A stretch of 64,000 bases of DNA from positions 14,756,438 through 14,820,437 of the forward strand of contig CM069598.1 of NCBI GenBank assembly GCA_035771175.1, given 5' to 3'. The position numbers and the translations under genes are program-made. This stretch comes from Paratinospora sagittata. Its lineage: Eukaryota; Streptophyta; Magnoliopsida; Ranunculales; Menispermaceae. Below are positions 47,456 to 59,690 of this stretch, in pieces. The notes below the pieces were generated by a model. The model saw only the letters and a list, made by a program, of their open reading frames with translations, had not been told where the DNA came from and ran no database searches. The first letter of the stretch is position 1; each line of letters starts with the position of its first letter.

Positions 47456-48446
47456 TTTTAGCCTAATATACCTATTTTCTTGATAAAATTACAGCATATT
47501 TTAAGGGCAATAGTTTATCATATACTTTTCAACCAAACTATATATTCTTTGGAAGTTTTTAAAGCTGTTGTGAATTTGTCTTGGCGAAAGTTATATTGAA
47601 GCCCATATTGCTAATTGGGGTGTAGACATAATATGTAGTTAATCTTCTCTAATTTAGATCCTGTTTTTTTAATCAAAACCTATTTATCTGATCACATTTT
47701 TCTATACCCATATTTTCTTTCAAACACAATCCTCACATTCTTGGAATCTTTGAATAAAACCGCATAAAATTATCATGTTCCCATTTTATATTGACCTAGT
47801 TTGGAATGTACAGGAGATTAAAGTTAAAGTATAACTTTAAGCATTTCCAGCCCCCACGTACGTCTAATACATCTGCATTAGATTCTTGATTGGAATGAAC
47901 TCTTGAAAAAGGTTGAGTTGTTGAATTTCCAAGGAATCCAAAGCCTAAAGTGACACGATTGAGTCAAGTTTCACATGTTCAGATTGCTCTAGTAGCATAA
48001 AATTTTACTACCTTTTCATACTCATGCCCTCAAACTTTCACGACGGTTACCAGTATTTTTGGAGCGTTATTAATAATATAAAATAGTCCCAAATCAATTA
48101 AAAACTCAAACCCCAGTAGCAGCTGAGCAAATCTAACCACAAAACGAATGAGACAAAAGTTTATTACACATTTGGACATTTCATCATATACTTCATGAGC
48201 GCGCCACAAATTATAGAAAAGAAATACAAAGAAAGCAATTTGCTCGGTAAACTCACTATGATCATATGACCTACTTTTGTATCCATCTATCTATCTATAT
48301 GGCCTTCTTCAATAATCTCTATTTCTCTCACTGCTTCTGTGGTCGACCACAAGCCACTGGTCCAGACCTATGTGGCTGACCGACCCAATTATCACCGGCC
48401 CATAGGCGTGCCTATCCCAAACCCAAACTAGCTTGCAAAAAACCTA

Positions 48447-48452
48447 TTTATT
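48447..48452 (-). terminator. Polyadenylation signal of the CNGC4 gene
   Basis: AATAAA on the minus strand, about 150 bases past the stop codon. Confidence 0.4.
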
Positions 48453-48602
48453 CAAAATACACATAAGATGAACAAAGCCGCCCATTAGCAAAAAATCTAA
48501 GGAAATTATATAATTTGAAGAGGAAACAAAGAGATTTACTAAACATATATAAGCTTGATAGATGAATATAAAGTCTGTGATACCATCATTTTCAATGCTC
48601 TC

Positions 48603-51600
48603 TCATGAGCAAAATTCATCTTGTTGAGGCTTTGGAGAGGTTAAAATGGCAGTATAAAGTCGGAGCCTGTCCTCTCCTAGTGAAGAACTACGTGATAATG
48701 GCCGTCTTGGCCTTATAAATGACAAAGATGTGAGTGAAAGCCTGTGCTTACATCTCCTCCAAGCTAATTGAATTGCCACAGCTGCCCAAGTTCTCCACCC
48801 TGGTGAGTAGTACCTTGCACTTCTCTTCACTTTCTCTTTGATGAATGTGTATCGAAAATGATCTGTCACATACTTCACATCCTCGGCTTCTAGCCCAAAC
48901 GCTTCTGTTGTCTCGAGGGTCACTAAGGTGGATGAAGATGGAGGCAAACGCTCCACAAATGGTCGCCTTAAGCACCATGAAAGAAGCTCATCTCCAGTGA
49001 AATTCCCAGGACCCAGCATGCAATAACTCTTTAATCCATCTCGTAAAACTTGGCTGCTTTGTAGGTGTCCTCTCACGACAAATAGCATTCTCTGAACTGG
49101 GTCGCCTTCTCTCATTATCTTCATTGGTAACTCTTTTGAGTTAGAATGGCAAAAATATTATAGCATAATCTTGAAACTTAAAGTTTACTTTGTTAGAAAC
49201 CCACTAAACCCAAAAGTTATAGTTGATAGGTGGACGCCCATATTAAGCTATTATTAATACTCCTTGCACGTAGAGAGACAACAAAAATTAGGCAAGAAAC
49301 AAATATCAATCATGCAAATATCAACGACAAAAGATAAACCTAAGAGCTCTTATAAAACGACGCTCCAATACTATGGTAGAAACCTTTAAACCCAAAAGTT
49401 ATAGAATAAGGTAATACTCACAGTTTCTCCAATGGGGAATATGAGGGGCTTAACTCTGTCACATATGTTCTCTAGAACCAAATCATCCATGTGTTGAAAA
49501 AAGGGTACCTTTGAAACACAAAAGAGGGACTTCAAATTCTTGCTATTTATTACAATTATTGACAATTGCTTTTATTACTGAATCATGTGGTTGTAGTTTT
49601 AATTACCTGTCTCACAAGATCTAGGCAGAGATGATACTTGATATCGCGACGCAAGCCCTCTGGTAGATTTCTGATCACCTCACATTCGTCAACCCCGCGC
49701 ATTGCAGCCCATCGTTGCCGCTCATACTGACGTGCTCTTTGCCTAAGTCCCTGAGGCAATTTTCTTTGCCGCATCCACCACTCCATACTCCTCATCTTCA
49801 AATGCATCCCTTGTTTTTTTGATGTAGTTGCATGCAAGAAAACCTGCAAAAAAAAATGTTGAATAGAGTGAGAAATTCCTATCAACACAGACAACCATAT
49901 AGCATTGCATATTTTGATAGTTTTGATGCTCTAATTACCTTAATATTTCCAATCAACATGGTCACCAATATAAGCCCTGAAGTTAGAATGATGATATTGA
50001 AAACTACCTCCAGCCAATCTGTTGTGCTCTCTAGTGTCCCAAATGTGCTGAATTAGGTGATAACAAATTTAAAGCACAATGTCATATTGTTGTGTTCTTT
50101 TACACCTTGAAGAAAATAAGAGTTGATCAATATATATATATGTGTGCTTACCTTAGTGTCATTAAGCCCCAAAAAATGGGAAACAAGATCTTCTCAAGAC
50201 GACTATTGTTTGTGACGAGCTGAACCGTCCATGCATAAGCTCCATAATCGTAATTATCGGCATCTTCAAGACACAGAAACCTGACATTTTTGTTCTCTGC
50301 CCAACTCAATCTATCTCTATCTTGCACCATTGGTTTTCCATAGTAAATAGGCTCTTGACATGCTAATGTTTTTAGTCCACATCCTTGTGTGGCTCTGCAT
50401 TGCTCTCTTAGGCACTTTGCAACCCTTTGAATTCCTAGCAGGTACCAACATGCACCAGCTGCCTATACGCATTTGAATAAACAAACAGTTCTAATATCAA
50501 CCAGCCGTTTATATAAGCAACTCTTACTACAAAGACTCTTAAAGTGACTTTAATCACTTTAGTTTCTTAAAAGAGTGTTCATGTCATGGTGTTTCTTTCT
50601 AAGTGAATCATGTGATTGTTATTTAATGTAAGTCATATTATGAGTAAAATTAAGAATTGAGTTACTGTCGCATTTTTCTTCATGAAAACTTAGATTTCAT
50701 GTACTTACATGAGAAGCGACAAAATAGGCGATCATGTTGAGTCCAATTCCCCACCAAATAGTTCTAGAAATGTAACCAGAGGCGTTCTCAGTGCGGCGTA
50801 ACACACAGATAGAATGGTAGATCTTTGGGGTATACTGGAGCAAGAACATGATCAAGAACACTGTCATCACTAGAGTTGTTGATCCTTTATTCAACAGAAA
50901 GGGAATCACCACCCACAGCATAATCTGCAAGGATTACAATACCTTTTTAAGTTCTTTAGTTTAATTAAGTATTATTAATCCAAAAGTGGTATATGAAGGA
51001 TAATGAATCATAAATCCTTAACATATGCTAAGCGTCTAATAATAACAAAAGAGAGCACTATATTCCAATTACCCAAATACATAATAATGTTCTAAAATTG
51101 GCTAAACTTTTGTATATTTTCAATGAGTACATAGCAATACAGAAATTCATAAAAGAAAACATACTTAATGCAGGAGGCTCTCTTATTTTAAAGTTTAAGG
51201 AAACAGATAATGTAAGCAGTCTTGTCCATATATCTACAATTAATTATGCAAAAATCATGACATGACAATTGTAAGTCATAAATTAACTTGTGAATCATGG
51301 TAGATGTACTGCTACATGATCCAACAACATATATGCAGTAAATTAATTGCTAGAATAAATGTATAAAATTGGATTAAAAATAACTATATATTTAGACGGT
51401 TGCTATTTGAACCCTAATTTTTCTCTATCTTTTCCCACCTACTAAATTTATCCTACTTAAAATTTCAATATTATTCTTACCTGGAAAAAAATTACAAAAA
51501 CACCTAAACTATCCTTACCCTCACAACTCTCCCTTCCCAATGTCTTCTTCTCCCTCCCACCATTTTCTTCTCACTAAAACCCTAGTTCCTAACTTCAAAA

Positions 51601-54487
51601 TCACAGGTTTACCACCACCATCTCCCTCTCTTCAAAACTCTAAACCACACTACCATTTTTTCCTCCTTCTAAGAGATCAAAATGCCACTTCTTCTTCTAC
51701 GAAAGATTTGGTTGTTAGATCCATTGATTTGGTAAAAAAACAGATATTTTCATACTTTTTTGTAATTTCCATACATTTTTATTCATTAAATAGAGAATAT
51801 CGTGTGATTTTTAATGAAAAATTGTTGTTGGAAGCTCGCCATCATGACGAGCTTCCATTCGGACAAGTTCAACCACATAGGGCCAAACCGATTGAAGGTG
51901 GTTCGGTCGACATTGACTGAACCTCCTTCAAGCGCTTCGCCCAACATCAACAGAACTGTTCCTATCGGTTCGACCCTGTGTGGCCGAACCTATCTAGGGC
52001 CTTAGATTTTCATTTTTTTAAAATTTTTTTTAATAATTAATAACTATTTTCTTTTGTTTAGATTAAAAAAGTGATTGAAAAATGAAGAAGATGAAAAAGA
52101 TAATAGTAGTCGATAAGTTTAGTGGGTGGGTGAAAGAAAAATGGTAAAATAGTTGAAAGTAAGGTTAGGAGAATTCAAAAAATAAACTTTTTTAGTTTTG
52201 TGGGATTAGGATAGTAGTTAAGCGAGGGTTCAAATAACAACCTGTATTTACGTTGAGTTCAAGATTCCTAATTTTATAATATATTGAACTTATCATTATC
52301 ATATTAATCGTGCTATGCATGTCTATGTCACTTTTCTGTTTAGGCATATATGGCAGTTGCTATGCATGGACAATTACATGGCGTGGCAAAATCATTTTAG
52401 GTGTAAAAGCAACTTAACAAAACATATATATTGTTGAAATTGACATAAAGTACTACATTTCAAAATCCAAAAAGTAAGAAGGACAAAGTTGGGGGGTCCA
52501 CCAAAAACAACTCTCTATTTAATAGCCTTACCCAACGTGTAGAAATTTTCACAAAAGGTTATGGCCCTTTCCATAATTTAATGCTGAAAAAGACCTCGCA
52601 CTACTCATTCCATCAAACGTAAGTTACAAATTTATAATTTACTTCTTTCAAGTACTTTTCTTTTTCTTTTAGTACTTTCTTTAAGTACTTAAGCAATGAA
52701 ACTTGAAAACCTTGCCAATAATCTAGAATCAGTACCCTTGAAGTTGAAACTAACAGTAATATGTGACATGAGATTGGATTGTGATAATCATATATATATA
52801 TATATATATAGATAAATGTTAAGGCTATATATTCAGCACGGCTGATACAGCAAGTACAAGAAAGCAAATATTAAATTATGACAGTACTAATTAAAATATC
52901 ATGATTGAACACTATTAATCTTTTATGATTTATATTATATGGGTGGCTATTAAATTATTTCTGCACTAATGCTAGTAGATTCTCTTCGAGCTCTGCAATT
53001 AAGCATGTCAGACAAAAGTAGAACGTCTAGGATGGGTGAACTTCATAAAAATTTCTTACGATACATCGATATTTCAAAGGTCATGAGTATGACGCAAGCA
53101 CCGACATCTAGAAGCGGAAGTCCCAAGTTATAATTCCACTCCAAGAAAGCTACTTCGTTTAAAATTTTTGGTAGAATAGGGAATTCACACCCATGTCAAA
53201 GGACTAATTTGATACTCAAATACACCCAAATACCCTTAATAATAATAATAATCTATCATTTTTCATTAATTATATTGAAGATCTAGGTTCACCTAACCCA
53301 TTTATTCATTCCCTTCCTTATATTATTTCCTCTGTTAGGAAGATGATAAGGCAAAAGTCAGATTCCTTTGCCTCCACAAAAAACAAGCCCATTGACAGCA
53401 TATTCACGCAAGCAAATCTCTGCTTGGAAAATTTAACAGTCTCTCTAAAATAAGTGGCTCTCCACCACATTAACTCTTCTCACTCTTTAATTATTTTCAC
53501 ACAAAACTAGAGAAAAAAAAGTAATGCTAAAGGTAAGCCGGTTACACGAATGTTTTAGAGATATATATGTATATAAAAATATTGTATAATATATATATAT
53601 TTTTAAAATATTTAAGAGAGTTGTGTGTCAGTAAAAAAAGATTTTATGTATGAGTGTCAACGTAATTTTTTAACGTTGGCACCTAATTTCTTTTAGATAT
53701 TGCACAATACGCGTACATCTTCGACTGAACGTTAACATTAAAAAATAGTGTTGACACCTAACACCCTTTTAACATTATTGAAATTGGTGCTAAATATGTG
53801 TACGAATAACACTGGTTGAGATGAAAACCGTAAATATCATAACAGGGAAAGTACTAATTAAGAAATTAATGAAAGCTAAGAGAATTAAGCAAAGTAACTC
53901 ACCTGTGGCAGAGGAAGTATAACAAAGAGGTCCAACCACAACCCCTTCTTCCCCTTCGAGTACCTTCTATTATTATTACCCACCAATCCTCCTTCACTTG
54001 CCAACTTCTCAGCCTCACAATCTGCTTCTTCGTCTTCTTCTTCTTCTTCACCAGAAACACTAACAGCACGAGAACGCTGCACCATCTTCAGCTGCAACCA
54101 CATGTTCCAGACATGAAACGCGTCGGTCATGCACCGCAACGCAGTAACAGTAATGGAGAACCACCCATCTACGAACAAGCAAATGCAGGTTTCACTAACA
54201 GATAAAGCGTAGAAAAACAGAGGATCCACAAATAACCCAGCTGTGCACACTAAAAGGAACACCCGATTCCATTCTCGTACCCATTTGGCTCTTGGATCCA
54301 ACACTAGCCTTTTTGTAAACCAATTTGATATTCCTCTTCTTCTGCTAAATAATGATCTCTTCTGCTGGGGCTGCTCGCACCCGTATAAGCTTATCTCTTC
54401 TTCTTCCTCTTCTACTTCTTCGCTGTGATGATCAGTGTTATTAGATGGTTCTTCTTCTAATTCACCAGTACTACTATTGGAAGCCAT
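48603..54487 (-). CDS. CNGC4: Cyclic nucleotide-gated ion channel 4 (CNGC4 / HLM1 / DND2 type)
   Basis: Plasma-membrane cation channel subunit; in Arabidopsis CNGC4 acts with CNGC2 in calcium signalling, immunity and cell death. Exons: 53903-54487, 50709-50924, 50152-50462, 49939-50047, 49607-49843, 49422-49508, 48603-49118; all phases agree, 686 residues (Arabidopsis about 694). It has an acidic cytosolic N-terminus, LDPRAKWVREWNRVFLLVC opening S1, LFVDPLFFYALSVSETC, IILPLPQ-type S3, YTPKIYHSI near S4-S5, and FPIFWGLMTLSTFGTLESTT at the pore. The cyclic-nucleotide-binding domain has REGDPVQRMLFVVRGHL and the phosphate cassette GPGNFTGDELLSWCL (about 551-565). The IQ-type calmodulin site AAVAIQLAWRRCKHRL is at about 627-642. 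The tail FIRPRRPLSR is typical of CNGC4 rather than CNGC2. The last acceptor could alternatively lie 11 or more bases upstream. Confidence 0.95.
50925..53902 (-). other. First intron of CNGC4 (3.0 kb)
   Basis: GT at 53902, AG at 50925-50926. It contains the 845-bp inverted-repeat element 51398-52242 and a TA microsatellite at about 52,790-52,810. The intervals 50,930-51,390 and 52,250-53,900 show no other recognisable content. Confidence 0.65.
51398..52242. mobile_element. Inverted-repeat transposon in CNGC4 intron 1
   Basis: Ends GGTTGCTATTTGAACCCT at the left and, complemented, GGTTGTTATTTGAACCCT at the right: an 18-bp terminal inverted repeat with one difference. TATTTA occurs next to both ends but offset, so the target duplication is uncertain. 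A 126-codon open frame (51540-51920) has no recognisable domain. Probably a non-autonomous DNA transposon. Confidence 0.7.
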
Positions 54488-54560
54488 GGTTATTGAGGAG
54501 CTTTAAGAGAGAAAGGAAGAAAAGACGCTGTGATTATTTTGCGTGGGAGATTTGTTGTGT

Positions 54561-54570
54561 GTATATAATA
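54561..54570 (-). promoter_or_regulatory. TATA-like box of CNGC4
   Basis: TATTATATAC on the minus strand, about 75 bases upstream of the start codon at 54487. The spacing is right for a core promoter with a short leader. Confidence 0.4.
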
Positions 54571-54599
54571 CTCGTGTATGTGTGTGTAGTAGGTGAGGT

Positions 54600-56382
54600 A
54601 ATTGTTGAGATTGTAGAATTTTTTTTTTGTTCAATCTATTATATTTGTTACACGAAGATCATAATTATTTCACATTAATAAATTAAAGAAAAGGACAGTT
54701 TTAATTACTAATATAAAAAATAATTACTTAAATTAAAGCTTAATTAGGCGAACAAGCCCCTTTGACAACACTTTAACTTTATTTGGGAGAGCTTTTTTAA
54801 AAGTATTTTCTTTTAAAAATTAAAAATATTTTTTTTATTTGTAATTTAACTAAAAATAGTTATTATCAAATACTTTTAAAAATATTTTTACTTCAATAAT
54901 ATTTTACAAAAAACTCTACCAAACAAGATTTTTACATCAGGTAGAAGAGATATGAACCATTCTCTTTTGCATAAAAGGAGGGGGAGATAGATGATTAGCT
55001 CCTTGAGCTAGATTATAGAATTAGGGGAGGGGAAATGTCCATAGAGAAAAAGACAATAATTAAATAATTAATTAATTTTTTTTTTTAAAAGAGAGAATAA
55101 TTAATGAAGAGGTGTTTTCTTTGTTTTTGACAAGGGGTTGGGGGTGGGGAGGTTGGGGAGTGGGCACGAAGAGGTTTTAAGTCTTGTGAGAAAGGAGAAG
55201 ACATGAACGGTAGACAAAATATAATGATAATAATTATATATGTTCTTAAATGACTTCTTTTCTTTTCCTTTATCTGACACAGCAGGGGAAACTGGTCCCA
55301 ATCGGTCACAATTACTGCCCTGCAGCAGTAGAACTAATTACAAATTTTTTAACTAAAGAATACAGTTTTGGTATTTTCTACTTTTATAGCGAGAACTAAA
55401 ACCATTTTTTATTTTTTAAAAATTTTCAAATTTTTTTACAAAAGAAAAGTTTTGTCTAATAGTTTTTGGGATAATATATATATATATATATATGTGTGTG
55501 TGTAAAGAGAGTATGTGACCTAATGTGGTGCAATACAGATGATCGGAGATTTGTGCTAAAAGTGATTGAATGATAGAGGTTTCAGGATAGAAATTTATGT
55601 CTACTTTAGTCGCGTCTACTTAGAAAGAGCCGTCTAATACTGTTGCAGTACTCAAATATAGATTAATCTTGTCTGAAATACGAGGACACCACATGAGAAA
55701 TATAAAAAAAGGGTATGTTATATAAAAGTAAAATTAGGAACAAAAGCCTCATAAAAAAAAAATTGTTCAACCAATATTCTTTCCAATATTTCGTGGCCCT
55801 TTTTAAATAAGAGAAAGATTCATATTTTACCAATAAATCATGTTAAATTAAAAAGATAATGTTATCTTTTGAATGTTCTTGATCAGTTCTTTCCTGAGAG
55901 CAAGGATTAATTATATAATCTTTTCTGGGAAATTTTTTTTCATAAGCAATGATCTTTTTACACCTCATGGACACATTAATTATTTGCTTATAGAGAAAAA
56001 AAGAAAAGAAAAGAAAAAAAAAGAAGCATTGTCATCATATATATGTATCTTTAATCTGAATGAATAACATGTCACTAGGAAATTACATTGATGGCATTCT
56101 TGTGAGGTGGATTCTAGTCGGAGGGGTCGGAGGGGTGTGCAAGCTGAGCACACCAATAGTCATAAAAATATTAGATAGCATATAAAGAATTATATAATAT
56201 ATTTTAATTGATCAACATGTGTAGAATGGGTCGTTTTATGTAGAAGTCATGTATTTTGTATGTGATTGATGCCATCATTCTCTATTTGTTTGCATTTAAT
56301 GAACAAACTAAACAAGAAGAAACAAATTAAACATAGTTAATCATTAAAATATACTGGTGATATGTCAATTCACATATTATAA

Positions 56383-56417
<35 letters not shown>

Positions 56418-56638
56418 ATTATAAAAGAGGCAGTTTGCTACACTATAGCTTTTTTCAATGGCTCAATTTTCATGCCTATTTTACCCTTCTACTTGTTGCC
56501 TATGACAAACTTACCATTCTCCTAACAGAGACAAGTTTCCTTGTCTTCTCCAACTATTCTTCTCTTTCTTTGTTCTCTATCTCTCTTGCCCTTCTTTTTC
56601 TCATTTTTTTGCTATTTGTGCTCTTCACACAACAACTT
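54600..56638. other. Upstream region of CNGC4 to the gypsy element
   Basis: AT-rich intergenic DNA with a MITE-like piece (54770-54930), TA/TG microsatellites at about 55,478-55,503 and a TA run at about 56,388-56,414. Open frames here, such as 56357-56641, are low-complexity and not convincing genes. Confidence 0.5.
54770..54930. mobile_element. Degenerate MITE-like sequence
   Basis: TTTATTTGGGAGAGCTTTTTTAAAAGTA at the left, and ACAAAAAACTCTACCAAACAAG at the right, approximately complementary to it. It is related to the core of the 31,127 element but strongly AT-biased and eroded. Confidence 0.4.
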
Positions 56639-57946
56639 TGAAATACCCCTGATTTACAAAAAAAAATAAAAAATTGGGTCATTGCCCGAACGTTCGGGCG
56701 AGAGACGAACTATCGGGTAAAATAAAAGGGGCCCCTTTCCCCTGCTTCATTTTCACACCAAAACTCCTCATCTCTCCCTCGTTGAGCACACACACTTTCT
56801 CTCTCTCTTTTGAGACTCTCCACTAGTACGGTGAGGAGCCGTTGCCTAGCAAAGAGCGCGGAACATCAAGGGTTCAATTTGAAGGTGGGGAACGAAACAT
56901 AGGTTTGCGTGTCTTATGACTTTTTATAAAGTTTTCATTCATTTATCATTATGTCTATTATTTATTTACACTACATTATTGCGTATAATGTTCATACATG
57001 TCATAGTTATGCCTTAATATTTGGAGTCTATGTATTACATTGTTACTACGCTGGATCAGTGGTCAATTTGACTCAATTAGACTTAGTCTTATCCTCAGTA
57101 ACTTTAAATAGTGAGCGGGAGGCAGCTTGCTGCTTTAGAAGACTTGGTATTTAAGCGGGACCTTGTGTTTCAACCTCTCGACCTGGAGATTGGTCTGGTA
57201 GGTCATATTTGAAAGCTTTCTGCTTGTATAAGTGAGACTGGACATCCTAACAATGTACGTGGTGATGCAGACCCTAATAAGTATCACCAGACATTGCCAA
57301 ATTCTGTCTAATATTAGGAAAGACCGGACCTACACATGCATAGTTATCATACATGAAACATGAACTACCTAGGGACGTAAGTGGTTTGTGATCTATGAAG
57401 TAGTTATTGGAGCAATAATGCTCAGTATTATTGATGTTTCCCCTAGAGATGGACGTACAATGTGAACCTAAGATTACCTGGGGATGGACATTTGTACGTG
57501 AACCCAAGGCGATGAACGACCACAGAACCATTACGAGGCGGTGTTATGCATACATTCTTGTTAAGCCACGTTGTACTGTTTATGATGCTATATTGTGTAT
57601 ATGTGATGTTTGATTATGAAGTCTTCTTTATTAATTGTCATATTCACGAACTATTTTACCCACTGGGCAATAGCTCACCCCGTTGTTAACCATTTTTATA
57701 GGAGTCTAGGGTGGATTGGGTGGAGGTGTTTGGGCCTTCATTTTGTATCCCTTGCTTATTTACTAGGGAGATTTTAGAAGGATGTTCCCTTAATTACGTT
57801 TTTTTTACAAATATATTTTGAAATTAATAAAATCAGATTTGCACTCAAATTTTGTACCTGCGCACTCGGTAACAGTTATAATGAATTCGCGCCCCGCCTG
57901 TGAGTGTCCAGCAGGTTTAGGAGCGTCCGGGAGGGGTGTGATATTA
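56639..57946 (+). repeat. 5' LTR of the gypsy element
   Basis: About 1.3 kb, starting TGAAATACCCCTGATTTAC. It aligns by eye along most of its length with 62207-63337 (for example GTGTCTTATGACTTTT at 56,909 and 62,347; CGTTGTTAACCATTTTTATA at 57,681 and 63,118). It contains about 200 bp near 56,700-56,900 not present in the 3' LTR. The exact right end is uncertain by a few bases; the PBS follows at 57949. Confidence 0.88.
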
Positions 57947-57948
57947 AA

Positions 57949-57960
57949 TGGTATCAGAGC
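57949..57960 (+). other. Primer binding site of the gypsy element
   Basis: TGGTATCAGAGC, complementary to the 3' end of plant initiator methionine tRNA, immediately downstream of the 5' LTR. Confidence 0.9.
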
Positions 57961-58019
57961 AAAAGGTCTACGGCCCGCCCAAAGCCACCACTTGAGACAA
58001 GCAAAAAAATAAAATTAGA

Positions 58020-58040
58020 TACATATATATATCTATATAG

Positions 58041-58076
<36 letters not shown>

Positions 58077-58080
58077 CTAT
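58020..58080. repeat. TA microsatellite
   Basis: A long TA tract at about 58,038-58,073 within the gypsy leader, with shorter TA runs around it. Confidence 0.8.
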
Positions 58081-58264
58081 ATGGTTGTATATAGTTAAGA
58101 TTTATAATAACTATATATATAATTTATTGCTAATGAAAAAATTTAGATGAAATGCTGGCATAAACATCTAGAGGAAAATATAAAAAATTGTCCAACGGGC
58201 AAAACATAAATCTTAAAAAATTTAATAAATATATTTTTGTTCACTTCACAAGTTTTATTTTCTT

Positions 58265-58865
58265 TTGAGCAAGATAATGGCCTCTAGTGAAGGAACGACT
58301 TCCAGTAGTCGGGAACAAGTTTTCACAAGACTTACGAAACTTCACAAATGGAAGGTTGTGTTAATGAGGAATATAGATATGAAGAATCCTCGCCTCTATT
58401 CTTTCATTCACGACAGACTTGCAAAGTTAGGGTGGCTGAACATAACTAATGTTGAGGGTTTTGTCTCCCTCAACTTGGTAAGGTTGTTCTACGACAACAT
58501 GAATGTTGTGGGACTCCATGAGGAAGGAATCAACCCTATCTTGGAGACATAGGTCAGGGGAGTGAGAATTTCTGTCAACCTCGAAATTATTTCTCGACTA
58601 ATGACAATCCCAATTGAAAACAAGATCATTGATTCTACCTGAAGCGGTGAGTAGAAATACAATGTCAAGGGCTCAACTCCTTTTCCTTTACTGCGTAGAC
58701 AAGGAAATCGCCATATCTCTACCTCACATCATCATTCAACAAATGACCAGAGTAACCCAAAACCCTACAAAAATAGAATACCTCGGCTATGGAGCTTTAA
58801 TCATGAAGCTGCTCGCCGAGGCAAACCTTAGAAGAACGATAGAACGCTTCTCAACTTTCTTCTAG
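58265..58865 (+). pseudogene. Extra ORF upstream of gag in the gypsy element (plant transposon-associated protein-like)
   Basis: Starts MASSEGTTSSSREQVFTRLT and stays open to 58552. After one stop and a frame change it continues to 58865 (NTMSRAQLLFLYCVDKEIAI). The pattern LGWLN...LVRLFYDNM...ISRLMTIP, then SRAQLLFLYC...ISLPHIIIQQM, resembles in layout the plant putative-transposon protein domain found in some large gypsy elements. The assignment is from memory and tentative. It is not part of a normal gag-pol. The position between leader and gag on the sense strand is unusual. Confidence 0.55.
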
Positions 58866-59690
58866 TAGTCACTCTGCACTAGTAGGAGAACTAGGCGGAA
58901 GAGTAGGTAGGGAAATTAGGAAAATTATTGGCATTGTAATTTTTTTTTCTCTCTAGGAATGAAATATTTTGTTTGAGACTATGTTTGGTGAGCCGACTTA
59001 TAACCATTATTTTTCTTTTGTATCACTAACTTTGGAGTAGTATGGGACACAACAAAATTGGAAGATACCAAATAAAATGTGGAAGTAAGAAAACCCACGA
59101 CCTTGTGTGGAAAAACATCTGGGGAAAGTTGAATCACTAAACATTATCACTAAGTTTACACGGTATGAGACAAGTAAACTTGAACGATATTATTAGTGAA
59201 CTCATCTCCAACCGATGTTTTGTAGAGACCGTGCTCATACAACTTAACTTGGTTAAACCCCTTATTACCAAATTCATATGGTATGAGACACACGAATTTG
59301 GATAATAATTGAAAAGACTAAGGAAAAGAGTTTGAACACATAAGAATGTGATAAAACGTTAAACCAGGGCATTTACTGAGGTTAATCTTAGAATTTTTAT
59401 GACTCGTATGAATTTCAAACAAGTAAGTATGTTACAAAAATCAAAACCAAAATATTTGAAATACTTTCAAAATTTTATACTTATTATATAAACACTCTAA
59501 CCTTGTTTTATACCATGGCCAAACATACGTGGCACATAAAATTCTTTGATTCCTCACCAAAACCTTACACCATACCTAAAAAAATAGGTGGTTTTATATT
59601 TGAAGAACTCTTAAATTTATGAATTGCTGAAAATATCATATCACTTTATTTGGCTACATGTGATGAGAAAAATTTCTAAAATAAGAGTTA
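58866..59690 (+). other. Spacer between the extra ORF and gag in the gypsy element
   Basis: No coding match. Two similar words, CACGGTATGAGACAAGTAAACTTG (59,159) and CATATGGTATGAGACACACGAATTTG (59,276), each followed by an ATTATT-like word, form an imperfect direct repeat about 117 bp apart. This may be a separate old insertion. Confidence 0.4.

Larger units (their letters stand above)
46000..48446. other. Intergenic region between convergent genes
   Basis: Holds a MITE-like element (46020-46190), a tRNA-derived SINE fragment (46190-46340), a short TA microsatellite (about 46,672-46,690) and an RTE tail (47385-47455). No other gene is seen; the remaining sequence is AT-rich. Confidence 0.5.

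Noticed and set aside
53885..54487. Using the full open frame to 53885 as CNGC4 exon 1
   Set aside because: The donor CCACAG|GTGAGT at 53903/53902 is strong, and joining to 50924 restores the conserved PLPQ..LWVVIP stretch.
56357..56641. 94-codon frame starting in a TA repeat
   Set aside because: Microsatellite plus T/C-rich sequence; looks hydrophobic only because of composition, and runs into the gypsy LTR.
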